Source: Lasioglossum baleicum
Lineage: Eukaryota > Arthropoda > Insecta > Hymenoptera > Halictidae
Direction: 5' to 3'
NCBI RefSeq assembly: GCF_051020765.1
Contig: NC_134944.1
Coordinates: 7,688,001 to 7,752,000 of the forward strand
Length of the DNA: 64,000 bases
Part shown: positions 23,778 to 36,270 of the stretch, one piece after another
Layout: each line of letters begins with the position of its first letter
How positions within the stretch are numbered: position 1 is the first letter of the stretch
Position numbers and translations under genes: made by a program
Notes under the pieces: model-generated
Seen by the model: the letters and a program-made list of their open reading frames with translations, nothing else
Told to the model about the DNA's origin: nothing
Database searches by the model: none

Positions 23778-24089
23778 GTAAGTAGCCTCGACGTGTATTT
23801 CCCCGGAGGGTGATTTTCGGTTCGCGCGCGATCGGCGAAATTCGAGAACCCCGTTTCCACGGTCGATTTGCTCGGAGTCGAGAAACCCTGGTCGTCGTTC
23901 CGACGAAATTCCGTCGCGTCGACGTTCTACAGCTTTTTTTCGACGGCGGTGGAGGGGGGCAACAGCAAACAATGAACTCCTATCGATTTTCGATGGGCGC
24001 CGATATGTTTTCGGCGGCCACGGTTTTCACGCCCGGGACCGGAAGTGAAACAGCGCGGAATGCCTGCGGAATTCTTGCCGGTCGATCGC

Positions 24090-24850
24090 GACTGGGAAAA
24101 TCGAGCAAGAAAATGTATTTGCAGAGTCATATTAGTCGAACAATAATTGTTTTGCAATTGCGGCTCGGTCAGGATGGTCAGTGACTCGCGATCGGTCACG
24201 TTAAACGGGCTTCTAGGTAAGCTAAGCGAGTTTCTGGAGTTTTCCCTCTAGTTTGTGTCTGGAGAATTATTCTTTATGGTCATATAGAGATTATTAGGAA
24301 GGTTCCTTGTGATCCGAACTGACGGTCATGATCAAAAATTGGGTTCTGTGATCTGGGCTCCAAGAGATCATTCAAGCCCCTGATAACGACGTAGAAATTG
24401 GGTTTTCGTGGATGGTTAGAGTCGATTTTTCCATTTTTCTGAGTTTCTAGGGTTTTCTCTCTAATTTGGGTCTGGAAAATTGTTTTTTGAGGTCGTAGAG
24501 ATCATTGGGAATACAGTTTCTCGTGATCCGATCTAACGGTCATGATCAAAAATTGGGTTCCGGATTCCAAGAGATCATTCACGCCTCTGATAACGACGTA
24601 GAAATTGGGTTTTCGTGGATGGTTAGAGTCGATTTTTCCATTTTTCTGAGTTTCTAGGGTTTTTCTCTCTAATTTGGGTCTGGAAAATTGTTCTTTGAGG
24701 TCATAGAGATCATTGGGAATACAGTTTCTCGTGATTCGATCTGACGGTCATGATTTCGTGGATGGTTAGGTTTGAGGTCAGGATGGTCACGGGGTCCTGG
24801 GCTGTGGTATTGTCCCCTTGGGTCACATAGGTCACAGGAGTAAGGTTCCT
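24090..24850. repeat. Diverged relatives of the 175 bp array
   Basis: Contains the same words as 19061-20110, for example gataacgacgtagaaattgg and tcgtgatccgatctgacgg-type segments, with three irregular units. It lies in intron 2, so the family occurs on both sides of exon b. Confidence 0.75.
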
Positions 24851-25470
24851 CGTGGCCAGAACCATGCAGCATCATGAAAAATTGAGCGCTCTTACAATGA
24901 GCGAGTTACGTTCTGAATTTATTATTGTCGTAGCCGTGCCATTAGCGGCAGGATGTTTGCCGGTCGATCGCGACTGGGAAAATCGAGTTCGCTTGAATAA
25001 TTCGTGGAACCGGTGTCCGACTCCGTCGACCAGGGCATTTTCAATCATTAATCCCGCCGCTCCGAGGAACGCGGGTCTCCCCAGCCATATCAAAGGGGAC
25101 GAGGATTTTAATTGCGTCCCTACGGCGATCCCAATTTACAATCGAGTTTACACTTAGCTCGATTTCACGCTCGAGAGAGGGCGAATTATGGCGCGGACAC
25201 TGGTGCGGCCAACGGGCTGCTGCCTCTTTATCGTCGACTAATGCTCGGCGATACGTGTTTTACCCGGTGAAAGGAGCCGTCTCTCGTTGTCCGGTTTCCG
25301 CGATTTCAATTCGCCCCGCGGTTAATTCAATTCCAACAACAATTCCGTGACGTTTCACCGAAACTGTGGAACCGAGCGTGGCCGTGAGAAACAGCCTTCG
25401 ACGTTTGATCGGCGATCGAGAGAATACCAAGTTTGATTTCCGTTCGCTTCGAGCGGAAGGGAAAAAGTTA
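24851..25470. other. Unannotated intron 2 DNA
   Basis: CpG-rich unique DNA with no supported gene or repeat. Confidence 0.45.
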
Positions 25471-25985
25471 AGTGATTCATATTTTTACAGTAACAATGTA
25501 CGACTGTAGTCGTTGCTCAGGAATTTTTTCAGAATTTTTCGTGAAGTGCTTCACGCTTTAAAAAATACGAGAATGTATTCTTGTCCATAGCAAAGTTCAT
25601 CCCCCTGCTTCTTGATCAGTGGGAAGATAATACGAGTTTTCTGCGGAAGTTTAAAAGCGACGTTCTTAATATTTTTATAGGAACAATGTACGATTGTTGT
25701 CGTTGCTCAGGAATTTTTTCAGAATTTTTCGTGAAGTGCTTCACGCTTTAAAAAATACGAGAATCTATTCTTGTCCACAGCAAAATTTCATCCCCCTGCT
25801 TCTTGATCAGTGGCAAGATAATACGAGTTCTCTGCGGAAATTTAAAAGCGACGTTCTTAATATTTTTACAGTAACAACGTGTAACTATGTCCATCACCCA
25901 GTAATTTTTTCAAAATTTTTTATAAAGTGCATCCCAGTTAAAAAATTCGTCTATTTCCTCTATCAAACATTACACTAGACGATCC
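25471..25985. repeat. Tandem array, ~190 bp monomer, 2.6 copies
   Basis: Marks (aacaatgta/aacaacg) fall at 25492, 25682 and 25873. The shared core is gtcgttgctcaggaattttt and gtgaagtgcttcacgcttta. Confidence 0.88.
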
Positions 25986-26565
25986 TGCGTGAGCTAGTAT
26001 ACGGATGAAGGAGGGTTAGAATTTATCCTGAAAATATTTGTCGAAATCGATTTCCGGTTCGAGGAGTGATGGTTTGAAAACGCGTTCGAAGGTTGATTAC
26101 ACGGAATCAACTTTCCGCAAGGAAAATGTCTCACGGTGGATGGAGTGAGGTTTTCTTGGTATGCGTGGGAAGAAGAGGTCTTCGCGGGTTATTCTAACCG
26201 GGTCCAGGATCCCAGGTTCCAGGGTTCGACCGGAATCACCTCGATATCTCGAGAAGGTCTGCGTGGCGCAGTCGAGTCGAGTCGACCCGCGGAAAACCGT
26301 ATCGATCCTGGAAAATTCTCCGATACTGGGTCAAGCCGCGCGTATTTACGAGGCTCGCGTTAACCCTCCGCTACCAACATTACGTTTATGATTCCTACGT
26401 CGCTCCTTTCGACCGCTATCAATCCCTCAGGGAGCCTTTCGGTCCTATCCTCTTACCTACGCCCTCGGTTATTACCGGAATCTCCATTTTTCCAACTAAC
26501 CTCCGCAATCGCAAACCTTGTTACAGAAATACCCAAGTCTTTCTCACACGAGTTTGAAAATAGGA
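25986..26565. other. Unannotated intron 2 DNA
   Basis: Unique DNA. No feature is supported. Confidence 0.45.
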
Positions 26566-27290
26566 CGCTAAACTTGTAATTTTTGAAAATGTCGATTTTC
26601 GGGTTGCTATAATTTCGGGAGCAAAAATCGTACGAGCATAAACTCGGGTTTATGTTAAAGCTTGAAGCCTCTACTTTCACGGTCTATTATTAATTTTCCC
26701 ATAAAAAATTTGTCGACTTCGTACCAGGTGGAAAAATGAGGACACTAAATTTGCAATTTTTTGAAAAACGTCGATCTTCGAGCTGTCGTAATTTCGTTTA
26801 AAAAAATCGAATGATGATGAACTTAGGCTTATTTCAAAGCTTGAATCCTGTATTTTCACGGTCTATTATTAATTTTCCCATAAAAAATTTGTCGACTTCG
26901 TACCAGGTAGAAAAATGAGAACACTAAATTTGCAATTTTTTGAAAAACGTCGATATTCGGGCTGCTGTAATTTCGGGAGCAAAAATCGTACGAGCATAAA
27001 CTCGGGTTTCTGTTAAATCTTGAAGCCTCTACTTTAACGGTCTATCACTAATTTTCCCATAAAAAATTTTTCGCCTTCGTACCAGGTGGAAAAATGAGGA
27101 CACTAAATTTGCAACTTTTGGAAAAACGTCAATCTTCGAGCTGTCGTAATTTCCTTTAAAAAAAATCGAATGATGGCTTATTTTAGGCTAATTTTAAAGC
27201 CTGAATCCTCTACTATCCCGGTCTATCCCTAGTTTATCCATATAAAATTGTTCCACGTTACACCAGACGGGGAAATGGCATAATTCCTAG
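26566..27290. repeat. Satellite family S182, array 2 (179 bp monomer, 358 bp dimer)
   Basis: Marks fall at 26574, 26751, 26930 and 27109. Copies 1 and 3 share ttcgggagcaaaaatcgtac and actcgggttt. Copies 2 and 4 share tcgagctgtcgtaattt and aaaaatcgaatgatg. The structure is therefore A B A B. The common parts (aagcctctactttcacggtc, ttcgtaccaggtggaaaaat) link it to the array at 12990-13810. Confidence 0.92.
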
Positions 27291-28685
27291 AAGCCAATTC
27301 ACGATTTTTCACGTCGCACTTACGTCCTTAAACATAGAATTAACTGGGGCATGCGTCGAAGGACATCCCTAAATGTAACATGTATTCTCTGCGGAAGGGT
27401 TCGTTAGAGGATCGATCGATGCTTTCGTCCCGAATCATGTAAATTTTCTGTTCTTCCTGTGACGTTCTACTTTGCGAATTTTCCGGTTTCGCAACTGTCG
27501 AGGCGGAGTATACATCGTTGGCGTAATTTCCCCGGGAAAAGCAAGGTTTCCCGTTGAAATTCCGACAGCTGGGTGAGCCAGCATGATCGTGTCGAGGTCC
27601 CAGGGTTGTTTATCGCGGCCGCTGTGTGTTTCATCAGGGTTCTCGTGTTTCGACGAGAGAACCTGCCGAGAGAATCTCGGTTTCGCGGCTCGGCGCATCG
27701 GGAACCAGCGGAGAACGCATTATTCGTAGGACTTCTGGCACAGTGAGGGTACACGGGAGAGCTGCTGGCAGCTGTCCAGAGGGTCAGCGGAGTCGCCAAA
27801 AACGATTGTTCCGGCGAAAACACCGACCGCGAAACGAGAGAGAATTAATCGATCTCGAAGCGAAACCGAAAGCCGGCGCTTTCGGATCGAATCATCCTCC
27901 GCGATCTGTCTCCCCTAATTTCTGTACTGTCCTCAGCCTGAACATGCTCGGTGGTCCTCCATCTTTGCTCAGAAAATAGTCAAATTCAAAATTCTGGGTC
28001 ACCAATTAACTCTTTGCACTCGGAGATATTTTAACTGAAAAATGAAACATTTTATAAATTTTATGGATACGAAATTGGTATAATACCTCATGCAATACCT
28101 AAATGTTTAGTGATTGATTGGACATATTTAATAATGTAAAAAATATTTCGAATAATAGTACAGAAATTTTGTCTTCAGACAATTTTCAACAAGTATCGGA
28201 AATATTCAGTGTGGACGAAGTCATTGCTCCATCCTGTACGTTATTTTGTAAATAAATTTGTGTTTTTGCGCCACTTTGTATATTTGTGGAAGGGTTCTTA
28301 GGCCAAATACGTGTTCACTTTGTTTCCTGCGTGGAATTCGCCAACAGACATTAGGAAGCCTCGCAATCAAGGTCGAGAGGGGTCGAGATATCTCGACGGG
28401 TGGCTCGAGCTGACAGGTTCGACCAGCAATCTGTCCGCCGACAAATCTTGAGGCTGTCGAACCTCGAGATCTCGGTTCTTTTATTGACAGGGGATTCTTC
28501 TTGGTCAGAGGGCCAGGGTCGTGGCAAACACTTTGTCATTTCACTGTGTCCTTCGTCGAAAAACAATTACGGAAGGTTAACGTCACTCGAACGAACTTCT
28601 GACGGCTCTTCAATCTACTTTCACTGAAATCGTAACATTGTCTTCAAGGCAATTGCAATGTTCAGTCTTCCGAAAATTTTGATTG
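27291..28685. other. Unannotated intron 2 DNA
   Basis: Unique DNA of mixed composition. Open frames at 27435-27979 on both strands lack recognisable domains and consistent splice sites. Confidence 0.45.
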
Positions 28686-28689
28686 CAAT

Positions 28690-29165
28690 CTTCAAGTTCT
28701 TCAGACAATTTTCGAGGACTTCAGACAATTTTCGAGGACTTCAGACAATTTTCGAGGATTTCAAACAATTTTCAAGGACTTCAGACAATTTTCAAGGATT
28801 TCAAACAATTTTCGAGGATTTCAAACAATTTTCGAGGACTTCGGACAATTTTCGAGGACTTCGGACAATTTTCGAGGACTTCGGACAATTTTCGATGATT
28901 TCAAACAATTTTCGAGTACTTCAAAGAATTTTCGAGGACTTCAGACAATTTTCGAAGACTTCAGACAATTTTCGAGGACTTCAGACAATTTTCGAGGATT
29001 TCAAACAATTTTCGAGGACTTCAATCAATTTTCGAGGACTTCAATCAATTTTCGAGGATTTCAAAGAATTTTCGAGGACTTCAAACAATTTTCGAGGACT
29101 TCAAACAATTTTCGAGGTCTTCGCACAATTTCCAAAGTCTTCAGACAATTTCCAAAGTCTTAAAA
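28690..29165. repeat. 20 bp minisatellite, ~23 copies
   Basis: The unit acttcagacaattttcgagg repeats with exact 20 bp periodicity. Because the unit has no stop in any frame and 20 is not a multiple of 3, it creates a long spurious open frame with a 20-residue super-repeat. Confidence 0.97.
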
Positions 29166-29684
29166 AATGTCACTTTTACTTAAAACTCCGTGACAATCTA
29201 CTAAAAATGGAATTTCATTTTTTCTGTCGGTCTTCAAAGCGATTTCGAGACGGTCCCGAGGAGGGGACAGTCCCAGGGCCGTGAAACTGGTACCTCTGAA
29301 GGGGGCTGCTTCGCGGCACGTCGGGATCGAATAAAAGCGCCGAAAGTCGCTTTTGTTCGCGGGCAATAACACTGGGGACGACAGTTCGTAGCCGTGGCCG
29401 CGATAAAAGAAACAAAGCGTGGAAAGTAGTCGAATCGAGCCTGTCGCTGGCCAACTTTCTCCGGCTTTTTTTCCTGTTTCGTTTTCTATTTGATCCTCCA
29501 CAACCCTCCCGTCGTCGATCCCCGATTGAATTTTTTTCTCCGGTTCAGTTGTTGTTTTCTCTTTTCGTTTTCGTTCATCCGGTTTTCATCTACCTCGCGA
29601 CATAAAAGCCTGGTACGATCGCGACCGGTTTTCACGGATGAGAATGTCGCGTGGTTGTTTGTACGATTGTTTGTCTGCTTTCAG
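29166..29684. other. End of intron 2
   Basis: Unique DNA leading to the exon c acceptor. Confidence 0.5.
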
Positions 29685-29830
29685 GTAAAATAAAATACTC
29701 GGAGAGAGTGTACGACGCGTGCATGGACGCCTTCGACTGTCTGCCGCTCGCCGCCCTCATGAACCAACAGTTCCTTTGTGTACACGGTGGCCTGTCACCG
29801 GAGATACACAATTTAGAAGACATTCGGAAG
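29685..29830 (+). CDS. CanA: Calcineurin A exon c: HGG motif
   Basis: The exon begins with the last two bases of a split Cys codon and then reads KIKYSERVYDACMDAFDCLP, then LAALMNQQFLCVHGGLSPE, ending IHNLEDIRK (48 codons). VHGG carries a His metal ligand of the dinuclear Fe/Zn centre. LSPE and DAFDCLPLAA are diagnostic for PP2B/PP1-type folds. The acceptor is ctgctttcag and the donor is AAG|gtaagt. It sits about 500 bp after a 20 bp minisatellite and before the longest intron (13.8 kb). The residues HNLED differ from the vertebrate sequence at this helix, as expected for insect divergence. Confidence 0.97.
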
Positions 29831-30119
29831 GTAAGTAGAGCTTTCCCCATTCTTCCTACCAATCGTTTTTTACTATTCTAATCGCCGGAAATCGTCTGCG
29901 GATTTTTCAAGAGACCCGAAATTTTCCTCTTGCTTCAATTCTGTCGACAGGGGAGGATGAGCCTTCGAAATTATTTTTTTACCAGAGAACTATTACACGG
30001 ATCGTTTTGAAATTTTTTCACCGCATTGTTCTAACATCAAGCCGTCGATACGAATTTTTCTAACTGGATCACGGTCATTGTTTCCGAGATCAAACTTATG
30101 AAGTGCCGCGGTACAGTGT

Positions 30120-30470
30120 CGAGCGGTGCGCACCTGTCCTGATCTGTAACTAAGTCAATTTTAGAGATTATTCAATGAAATTTTCAGGGAATACACCTCA
30201 AAGCTAACACTATCGGGCAAAAATTTCCAAAAATTTATTTCCCAAGCCGGTCACGCAAAAATAATTAATATCCCCTTGGGGGTAGTTGTCTAAACTAACA
30301 ATTTTGATGCCGTGCGCATCTATCGTGATCTGTAACCAAGTCAATTTTAGAGATTATTCAATGAAATTTTCAGGGAATATACTTCAAAGCTAACACTATC
30401 GGGCAAAAATTTCAAAAAATTTATTTCCCCAGCCAATCACGGAAAAATAATTAATATCCCCGTGGCTTCC
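30120..30470. repeat. Two-copy tandem duplication, 186 bp
   Basis: The stretch from gatctgtaactaagtcaatt (30141) recurs at 30327. It includes caaagctaacactatcgggc and aaaataattaatatcccc. Confidence 0.85.
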
Positions 30471-31085
30471 AGTTGTCTAAGACCAAAATTTTCAACTCCA
30501 ATGATTGACAATTTGGAACGATCCTTTGATTGGTCGAAAACATTTTTAGAACCTGAAACATGGCGGATCAACGTCACACCATTTGCTCGGCGAATGGTTC
30601 GCCGCGACAGGAAAATATTTTCGGGGTTCGAGTGGCGTTATTATTCAACGGTAAAGTTGCCGGTCTCTCTCCGAGCCAATCTGTTCCGGTTAAAGAATTC
30701 CGACTTGCGGCGTCTGGCTCGCGTTCATCCCTCAAAGGATCAATTCCTGCCGGAGTTCGAACGGCGAAAAGAAATCTCTTTGAGGAGGAGCACGGCGCGG
30801 AATTCCTCTCTCGCTGAGTGAGAGAGCAGAGGCGAAACGGTGGCTGAATTTCGTTACAACGGGTGTCGAGTGTGTTGCTCGGCGGGTTTCTGGATCGTTG
30901 CGAGGGTTCCAGGGGTTGCTCCGGGTTCGCCTGAACCGCTGCATTCCGTCTCGGATTCCGCGCGTTTTTCCCTCCGCGATGATGCGAAGGACTCGCCCTA
31001 CTGGGAAACCGCCTCGGAACGAATGGGATTCCATCGAGAAACACGTCCTCGTAAAAGGAGGACAGGCTTCGCCCTTCAAAATGAG
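30471..31085. other. Unannotated intron 3 DNA
   Basis: CpG-rich unique DNA with open frames on both strands. No domain or splice support. Confidence 0.4.
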
Positions 31086-32112
31086 CCCGGTTAGATTATC
31101 GCGCGATTTTTTCCGGTGGAGTTATGGCAAATTGAACGCGGAGATGTTCGGAAGAACAAAAACCTTCAGCTTTTTTATTTCCGAGGCACCGTTCTCGTTT
31201 GCGCGCTCGATTTTTAATGAAAATCACGGTTTAAGAAGGTTGAAGTGTAGGCTCCGCCCTTCAAAATCAGCCCAGTTTGATAAACGCGCGATTTTTTCCG
31301 GTGGAGTTATGGCAAATTGAACGCGGAGATGTTCGGAAGAACAAAAACCTTCAGCTTTTTTATTTCCGAGGCACTATTCTCGTTCCCGCGCTCGATTTTT
31401 AATGAAAATCGAAGGCGAACAAAATGGCACTGTAAGGAGGTTAAAGTGCAGACTCCGCCCTTCAAAATTATCTCAGTTTGATTATCGTGCGACATTTTCT
31501 CGCGGAGAGTTACAGCAAATTGGAAATATTCGAAGATCTGGGGTAGGTACTACGAAACATCTCCATCTTCTCGTCCGATTTTTAATGTAAATCATTGTTG
31601 AACAATATGGCGGTTTAAGGAGGTTGAAGTATAGGCTCCGCCCTTCAAAATGAGCGCGGTTAGTTAGGTTGCCGCGCGATTTTTTCCGGGGGAGTTATGG
31701 CGAATTGAACGCGAAGATGTTCGGAAGAACAAAAACCTTTGATTTTCTAATTTCCGAAGAACCATTCTGGTTTCCGCGCTCGATTTTTAATGAAAATCGA
31801 AGGCGAACAAAATGGCACTTTAAGGCGGTTGAAGTGCAGACTCCGCCCTTCAAAATGAGCCTGGTTAGATTATCGCGCGACATTTTTTCGCAGAGTTATA
31901 GCAGATTGAAAATATTCGAAGCTCTGGGGTAGGTACTACGAAACATCTCCATCTTCTCGTCCGATTTTTAATGTAAATCATTGTTGAACAAAATGGCGGT
32001 TTAAGGAGGTTGAAGTATAGGCTCCGCTCTTCAAAATGAGCGCGGTTAGGTTGCCGCGCGATTTTTTCCGGTGGAGTTATGGCAAATTGAATGCGAAAAT
32101 GTTGAAACGTAT
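31086..32112. repeat. Dimeric tandem array (A ~185 bp, B ~201 bp interval)
   Basis: Marks (gcgcgattttttccgg-type) fall at 31101, 31286, 31487, 31674, 31875 and 32056. Type A carries gagatgttcggaagaacaaa. Type B carries ctctggggtaggtactacga. The order is A A B A B A. A diverged partial relative lies at about 33110-33240. Confidence 0.9.
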
Positions 32113-32159
32113 GCAACTCTTTAAAACTCGGGGAACCATTCTTATTTCCGCGCTCGATT

Positions 32160-32286
32160 TCTAATGGAACAAAGTGGCGGGCTGAATTTCACTTTAGGGG
32201 ACCAAAGATTTTGTACTTTTTAAAACTATAATCTCGCAGATTTTGAAGAGGAAATTCCAAACATCCAAGTTGCAACGTTAGTTCTA
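32160..32286. repeat. Foldback element F1, half copy
   Basis: Shares one arm (gattttgaagaggaaattcc, ccaagtt, aacgttag) with the elements at 49543 and 55430. The other arm is missing, and an M1 MITE starts at the break. Confidence 0.6.
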
Positions 32287-32287
32287 A

Positions 32288-32480
32288 CTAGACTGCGAAT
32301 CTTAAATAAAAATGTTCTGCATTGATTGTGGGAATCAGGGGAGAAATAATAGTTGATTTCATCCCTTAATGATTTTATCGCATTAAAGACAATATTACAA
32401 TATTCTTCACATTTTCCAATTGTTTACTGTTTTATATTTCACCCAACCAGTTTCTTCATAAATGATTTTAGACATTTATG
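32288..32480. mobile_element. MITE family M1 copy, one end degraded
   Basis: Starts TAGACTGCGAATCTTAAAT and shares ttgattgtggg, gatttcatcccttaatga and tttcacccaaccagtttctt with the reverse complement of the 7453-7653 copy. The distal inverted repeat is decayed. Confidence 0.7.
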
Positions 32481-33840
32481 AAATCTTCTCAAAATCTACT
32501 GGAATTATATAAAAAAATCCAAATTACATAAAAGAATCATATAAAAAAAAATTAAAATCAGTCCAGCGAGGTTCATCGGCGCCGATTTGCCCAGGAAACG
32601 GGTGAAACATTTTCGGGCAGCGGTCTGCTCCCTTACCTTGGCGGCGGAGTTCGTTTTATCCTCGCAGAATCGAGACGTAATTAGATCTTGAAGGAAATTA
32701 CGTCGGTTCCCCGAGAAAAAGGAAAATTGTTGGTGTTTGACTTCGCGGCGATGTAACTTCGCAGAGGAGAGTCGGACGACGATGTTTCTCGAGTCATTTC
32801 GAACGGCGGGGCTTCTGTTTTTGCTTTTGCTCGAGATATTTTTCTTCGGGGATGCTTTTAGACCGAAGTGCGGAAGGGAGAGTGCAACCTCCTCGAGTAG
32901 TATCCTGGATTACCGTGCTGTCCGCGATGGGCGCTTCGTTTAAATTGCGCGGATCGGTGAGAGAAAATCGTGCGACTAATTTTGAGACTTAATTGGAGCT
33001 TCGAAACAAAAATTGGCCAAGCTCTACAGACAACATTCAATATCCTCCTCCTCATCATCAGTCCTCGTTTGTAAAATTTTGGAGTGCCACGCGATTTTTT
33101 TCGTCCACTTTTCAGAAGTATCCCGAGGAAGGAAATGATTTAAAGGGATGAGAGTAGAGACTCCTTTAAAATGAGCTCGGTTAGGTCGTCGTGCGACTTT
33201 TCCCAGCGGAGTTACGGCGTGAACAATTTTGCCCTTCTGCTTTGAGCTCACTGTAGGTCTCGATCGTCGGTTTATCGAACGATTATTTATCGAGCGATGG
33301 TATTATCGTATCGAATCTGTTCCTGGGAGAGGAAACCGGTCGGAGAGCCGTGAAATATTCATACATTAATAGAAAATGGAAGGAGGAGCCGGGTTGAAAG
33401 GGACATCCGACGGATGTTCGAGGCTGAAGCCGTGCGGGATCCACTTTTATGGTCTTTTACGTCTCAAAGGGACGACTTATCGATCCGTCGATCTCCATAT
33501 CAAACGTGTGCCGGGGATGGTCTGCGATAAAATCGTCTCCGGAAATAAAACGTCGAACCTCGGAGTCTCTTTGGATCCTAGGAATTCCTAATTTCGTGGT
33601 GCCCTGGCATCGGGCGAGCACGCGATAAATATTAAAAGCTGGCCCGAGAGAGGGCTTTGCTCCCTGGAGCGTTCTAACCCTTTGTCGGCAGCTAACAAAG
33701 AATCATGTTAATTAATTAGACGATCGATTAGCCTCGAGATGATGCCAACCGCAGTCTTGGCCCCCTTTCAGTCGCGGTTCGTTGAATCGGTCGTTCGTCT
33801 CCCCGCTACTTATTCTTTCTGTTTTCTGTGTCATTTAAAT
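32481..33840. other. Unannotated intron 3 DNA
   Basis: Unique DNA with a degraded array relative at 33110-33240 and a homeodomain-core patch (gttaattaattagacgatcg) near 33706. No gene is supported. Confidence 0.4.
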
Positions 33841-35180
33841 ACACTCGGAATTGGCAATGTTATGACTTAACCCCCCTCCCCTGAAATACATAGCTAATTT
33901 TACATCAAACTTAATTTTCAGCAGGATCCATAGCCTACTTGTTTGAGAAAAACGATTCATACCGCGTTGAATAACCCCTTGGCTAAACGAGTCGAAATAA
34001 TTTGCAGAACTCCACGCGTATCTTTTATACAAATTCGAAATTGGCAAAGTGATGACTTAAACCCCCCTTGAAATAGCTCATTTTACATCATACTTAATTT
34101 CCAGCAGGATCCATAGCCTACTTGTTTGACTAAACCGACTCATACCGCGTTGAATAACCCCTTCGCTAAACGAGTCAAAATAATATGCAAAATTCCACGC
34201 GTATCTTTTAAACAAATTCGAAATTGGCAAAGTGATGACTTAAACCCCCCCTGAAATAGCTCATTTTACATCATACTTAATTTCCAGCAGGGTTTACAAC
34301 CTATTTCTTTGAGAAAAACGATTCATACCGCGTTGAATAACCCTTCGCTAAACGAGTCGAAATAATTTGCAGAACTCCACGCGTATCTTTTATACAAATT
34401 CGAAATTGGCAAAGTGATGACTTAAACCCCCCTAGAAATAGCTCATTTTACATCATACTTAATTTTCAGCAGGATGCATAACCTATTTCTTTGAGAAAAA
34501 CGATTCATATCGCGTTGAATAACGCTTCGCTAAACGAGTCGGAATAATATGCAAAATTCCACGCGTATCTTTTAAACAAATTCGAAATTGGCAAAGTGAT
34601 GACTTAAACCCCCCTTGAAATAGCTCATTTTACATCATACTTAATTTTCAGTAGGATGCATAACCTATTTCTTTGAGAAAAACGATTCATACCGCGTTGA
34701 ATAATCCCTTCGCAAAACGAGTCGGAATAATATGCAAAATTCCACGCGTATCTTTTAAACAAATTCGAAATTGGCAAAGTGATGACTTAAACCCCCCCTG
34801 AAATAGCTCATTTTACATCATACTTAATTTCCAGCAGGATCCATAATCTATTTGTTTGATAAAACCGATTCATACCGCGTTGAATAGCCCCTTCGCTAAA
34901 CGAGTCGGAATAATATGTAGAACTCCACGCGTATCTTTTAAACAAATTCGAAATGAGCAGAGTGATGACTTAAACCCCCCCTGAAATAGCTCATTTTACA
35001 TCATACTTAATTTCCAACAGGATCCATAACCTATTTGTTTGAGAAAAAGTATTCATACCGTTGAATAAGCTCTTCGCTAAACGAGTCGGAATAATATGCA
35101 AAATTCCACGCGTATCTTTAAACAAATTCGAAATCGGCAAAGCGATGACATCATAAACTCCCCCTGAAATCGCTTATTCT
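33841..35180. repeat. Tandem array, 182 bp monomer, ~7.3 copies
   Basis: Marks (ggcaaagtgatgacttaaac) fall at 33853, 34043, 34226, 34408, 34590, 34773, 34955 and 35136. The first four copies alternate: copies 1 and 3 have aataatttgcagaactccac and tatacaaa, while 2 and 4 have aataatatgcaaaattccac and aaacaaa. Later copies are more uniform. Confidence 0.93.
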
Positions 35181-36064
35181 ACCCCACACTTGGTTCTCGA
35201 CTCCCCGTTCCGATTCCTTGAAAGAAAAGCGATCAATCCCTCCAGTCTCATGATAAACGGAGGTAATTCAGCGTCGCCGCTTTTCAATTCGCAGTTTTCT
35301 CGTCGAGGAAAGCGGATGAAAAGCGCGGAACAGGAAAAGACGAGTAAGCAACGAAGCCTTGTGGGTGGTCGATGGGGTGGGTTGAAGCGAGAAAGAAAGG
35401 GAAGATAGAGCGAAGGAAATCGCTTCGAAAGATGGCGCAGGAGAAAATAGAGAGAAGGTAAGAAAGAAAAACAGACCGAAGCGAAGAAAGACAGAATAAA
35501 AGGAAAATGGGGAAACTAAGAGGGGGTGCATCTGTTCCGGCAGATCACGAGGGTATTTCTCGTGGGAGAACGGGGGGGGAATGGGTAACCCTCTTCTTCC
35601 AGACTGTTCCCGTTCGTCGCGCTCCCCTTTTCAGCTGCAACAATCGCGGAAAATAAGTCGCGGCAGGGGGTGGAAGGAAGGGGGTTGGATCCCGCGGCGG
35701 GGAAACAAAAGCCTGGGAAACTGGGTGAAGTTCGACGAGTCGGAAATATTCGCCGGGTATTCCGCGCGGTAATTTGCATCGACGTTATCGGTCGTTCCTC
35801 CTCCCGGTCGATCGCAGGCCTCGATATTTTAATAGTCCCGCGAGCTCTCTCTCTCTCTTTTCACCCCTCCTTCTTTGTCTCTCCGTTTTCAAGAGTTGGG
35901 CGGGGTCGCTTCCCCACGAAACTACCGGTTGAAGATGGAAAAAATTTTCTAACAAAATTTCGTTAAAACTTTAACACTCTCGAAACCGTTAGGAAAAATT
36001 CTATATTATTTTTATATTTCATCTTGTTGCAATTCGACAGAGCGAGAAACCAATCTCTGATCAT
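35181..36064. other. Unannotated intron 3 DNA
   Basis: Purine-rich and CpG-rich unique sequence. No supported feature. Confidence 0.4.
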
Positions 36065-36270
36065 TAGTATGTGGATCTTTATGCAAAATAAAAATTGTCT
36101 GCATCGATTACAGGACATGGAAACTGTATTGAATGTTATTTCTTCCCTTGATGATTTTAGAGGAGGACAGATCATCGTATATTGACATTTTCAATTTTTA
36201 AGATTTCCTTACAATTTTGAATCTCATCTACTCAATTTTGCTGTAAATGCTTAAGGATCCGAAGTATACT
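36065..36270. mobile_element. MITE family M1 copy at the start of a satellite
   Basis: Left end TAGTATGTGGATCTTTATGC and right end aggatccgaagtatact define a 206 bp copy, close to the 201 bp copy at 7453. Its right half is the first monomer of the following array. Confidence 0.7.

Noticed and set aside
23306..23860. 184-codon minus-strand open frame
   Set aside because: It overlaps the 179 bp array and the antisense of exon b, and has no recognisable domain.
28658..29284. 208-codon open frame with repeated FRGLQTIFEDF-like peptide
   Set aside because: It is produced by a 20 bp minisatellite that lacks stops in every frame; a second frame of the same array is also open, and no splice sites or domain support a gene.
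30462..31320. Overlapping Arg/Pro-rich open frames on both strands
   Set aside because: CpG-rich DNA with few stops; no domain, no splice continuity, and the 3' part enters a tandem array.
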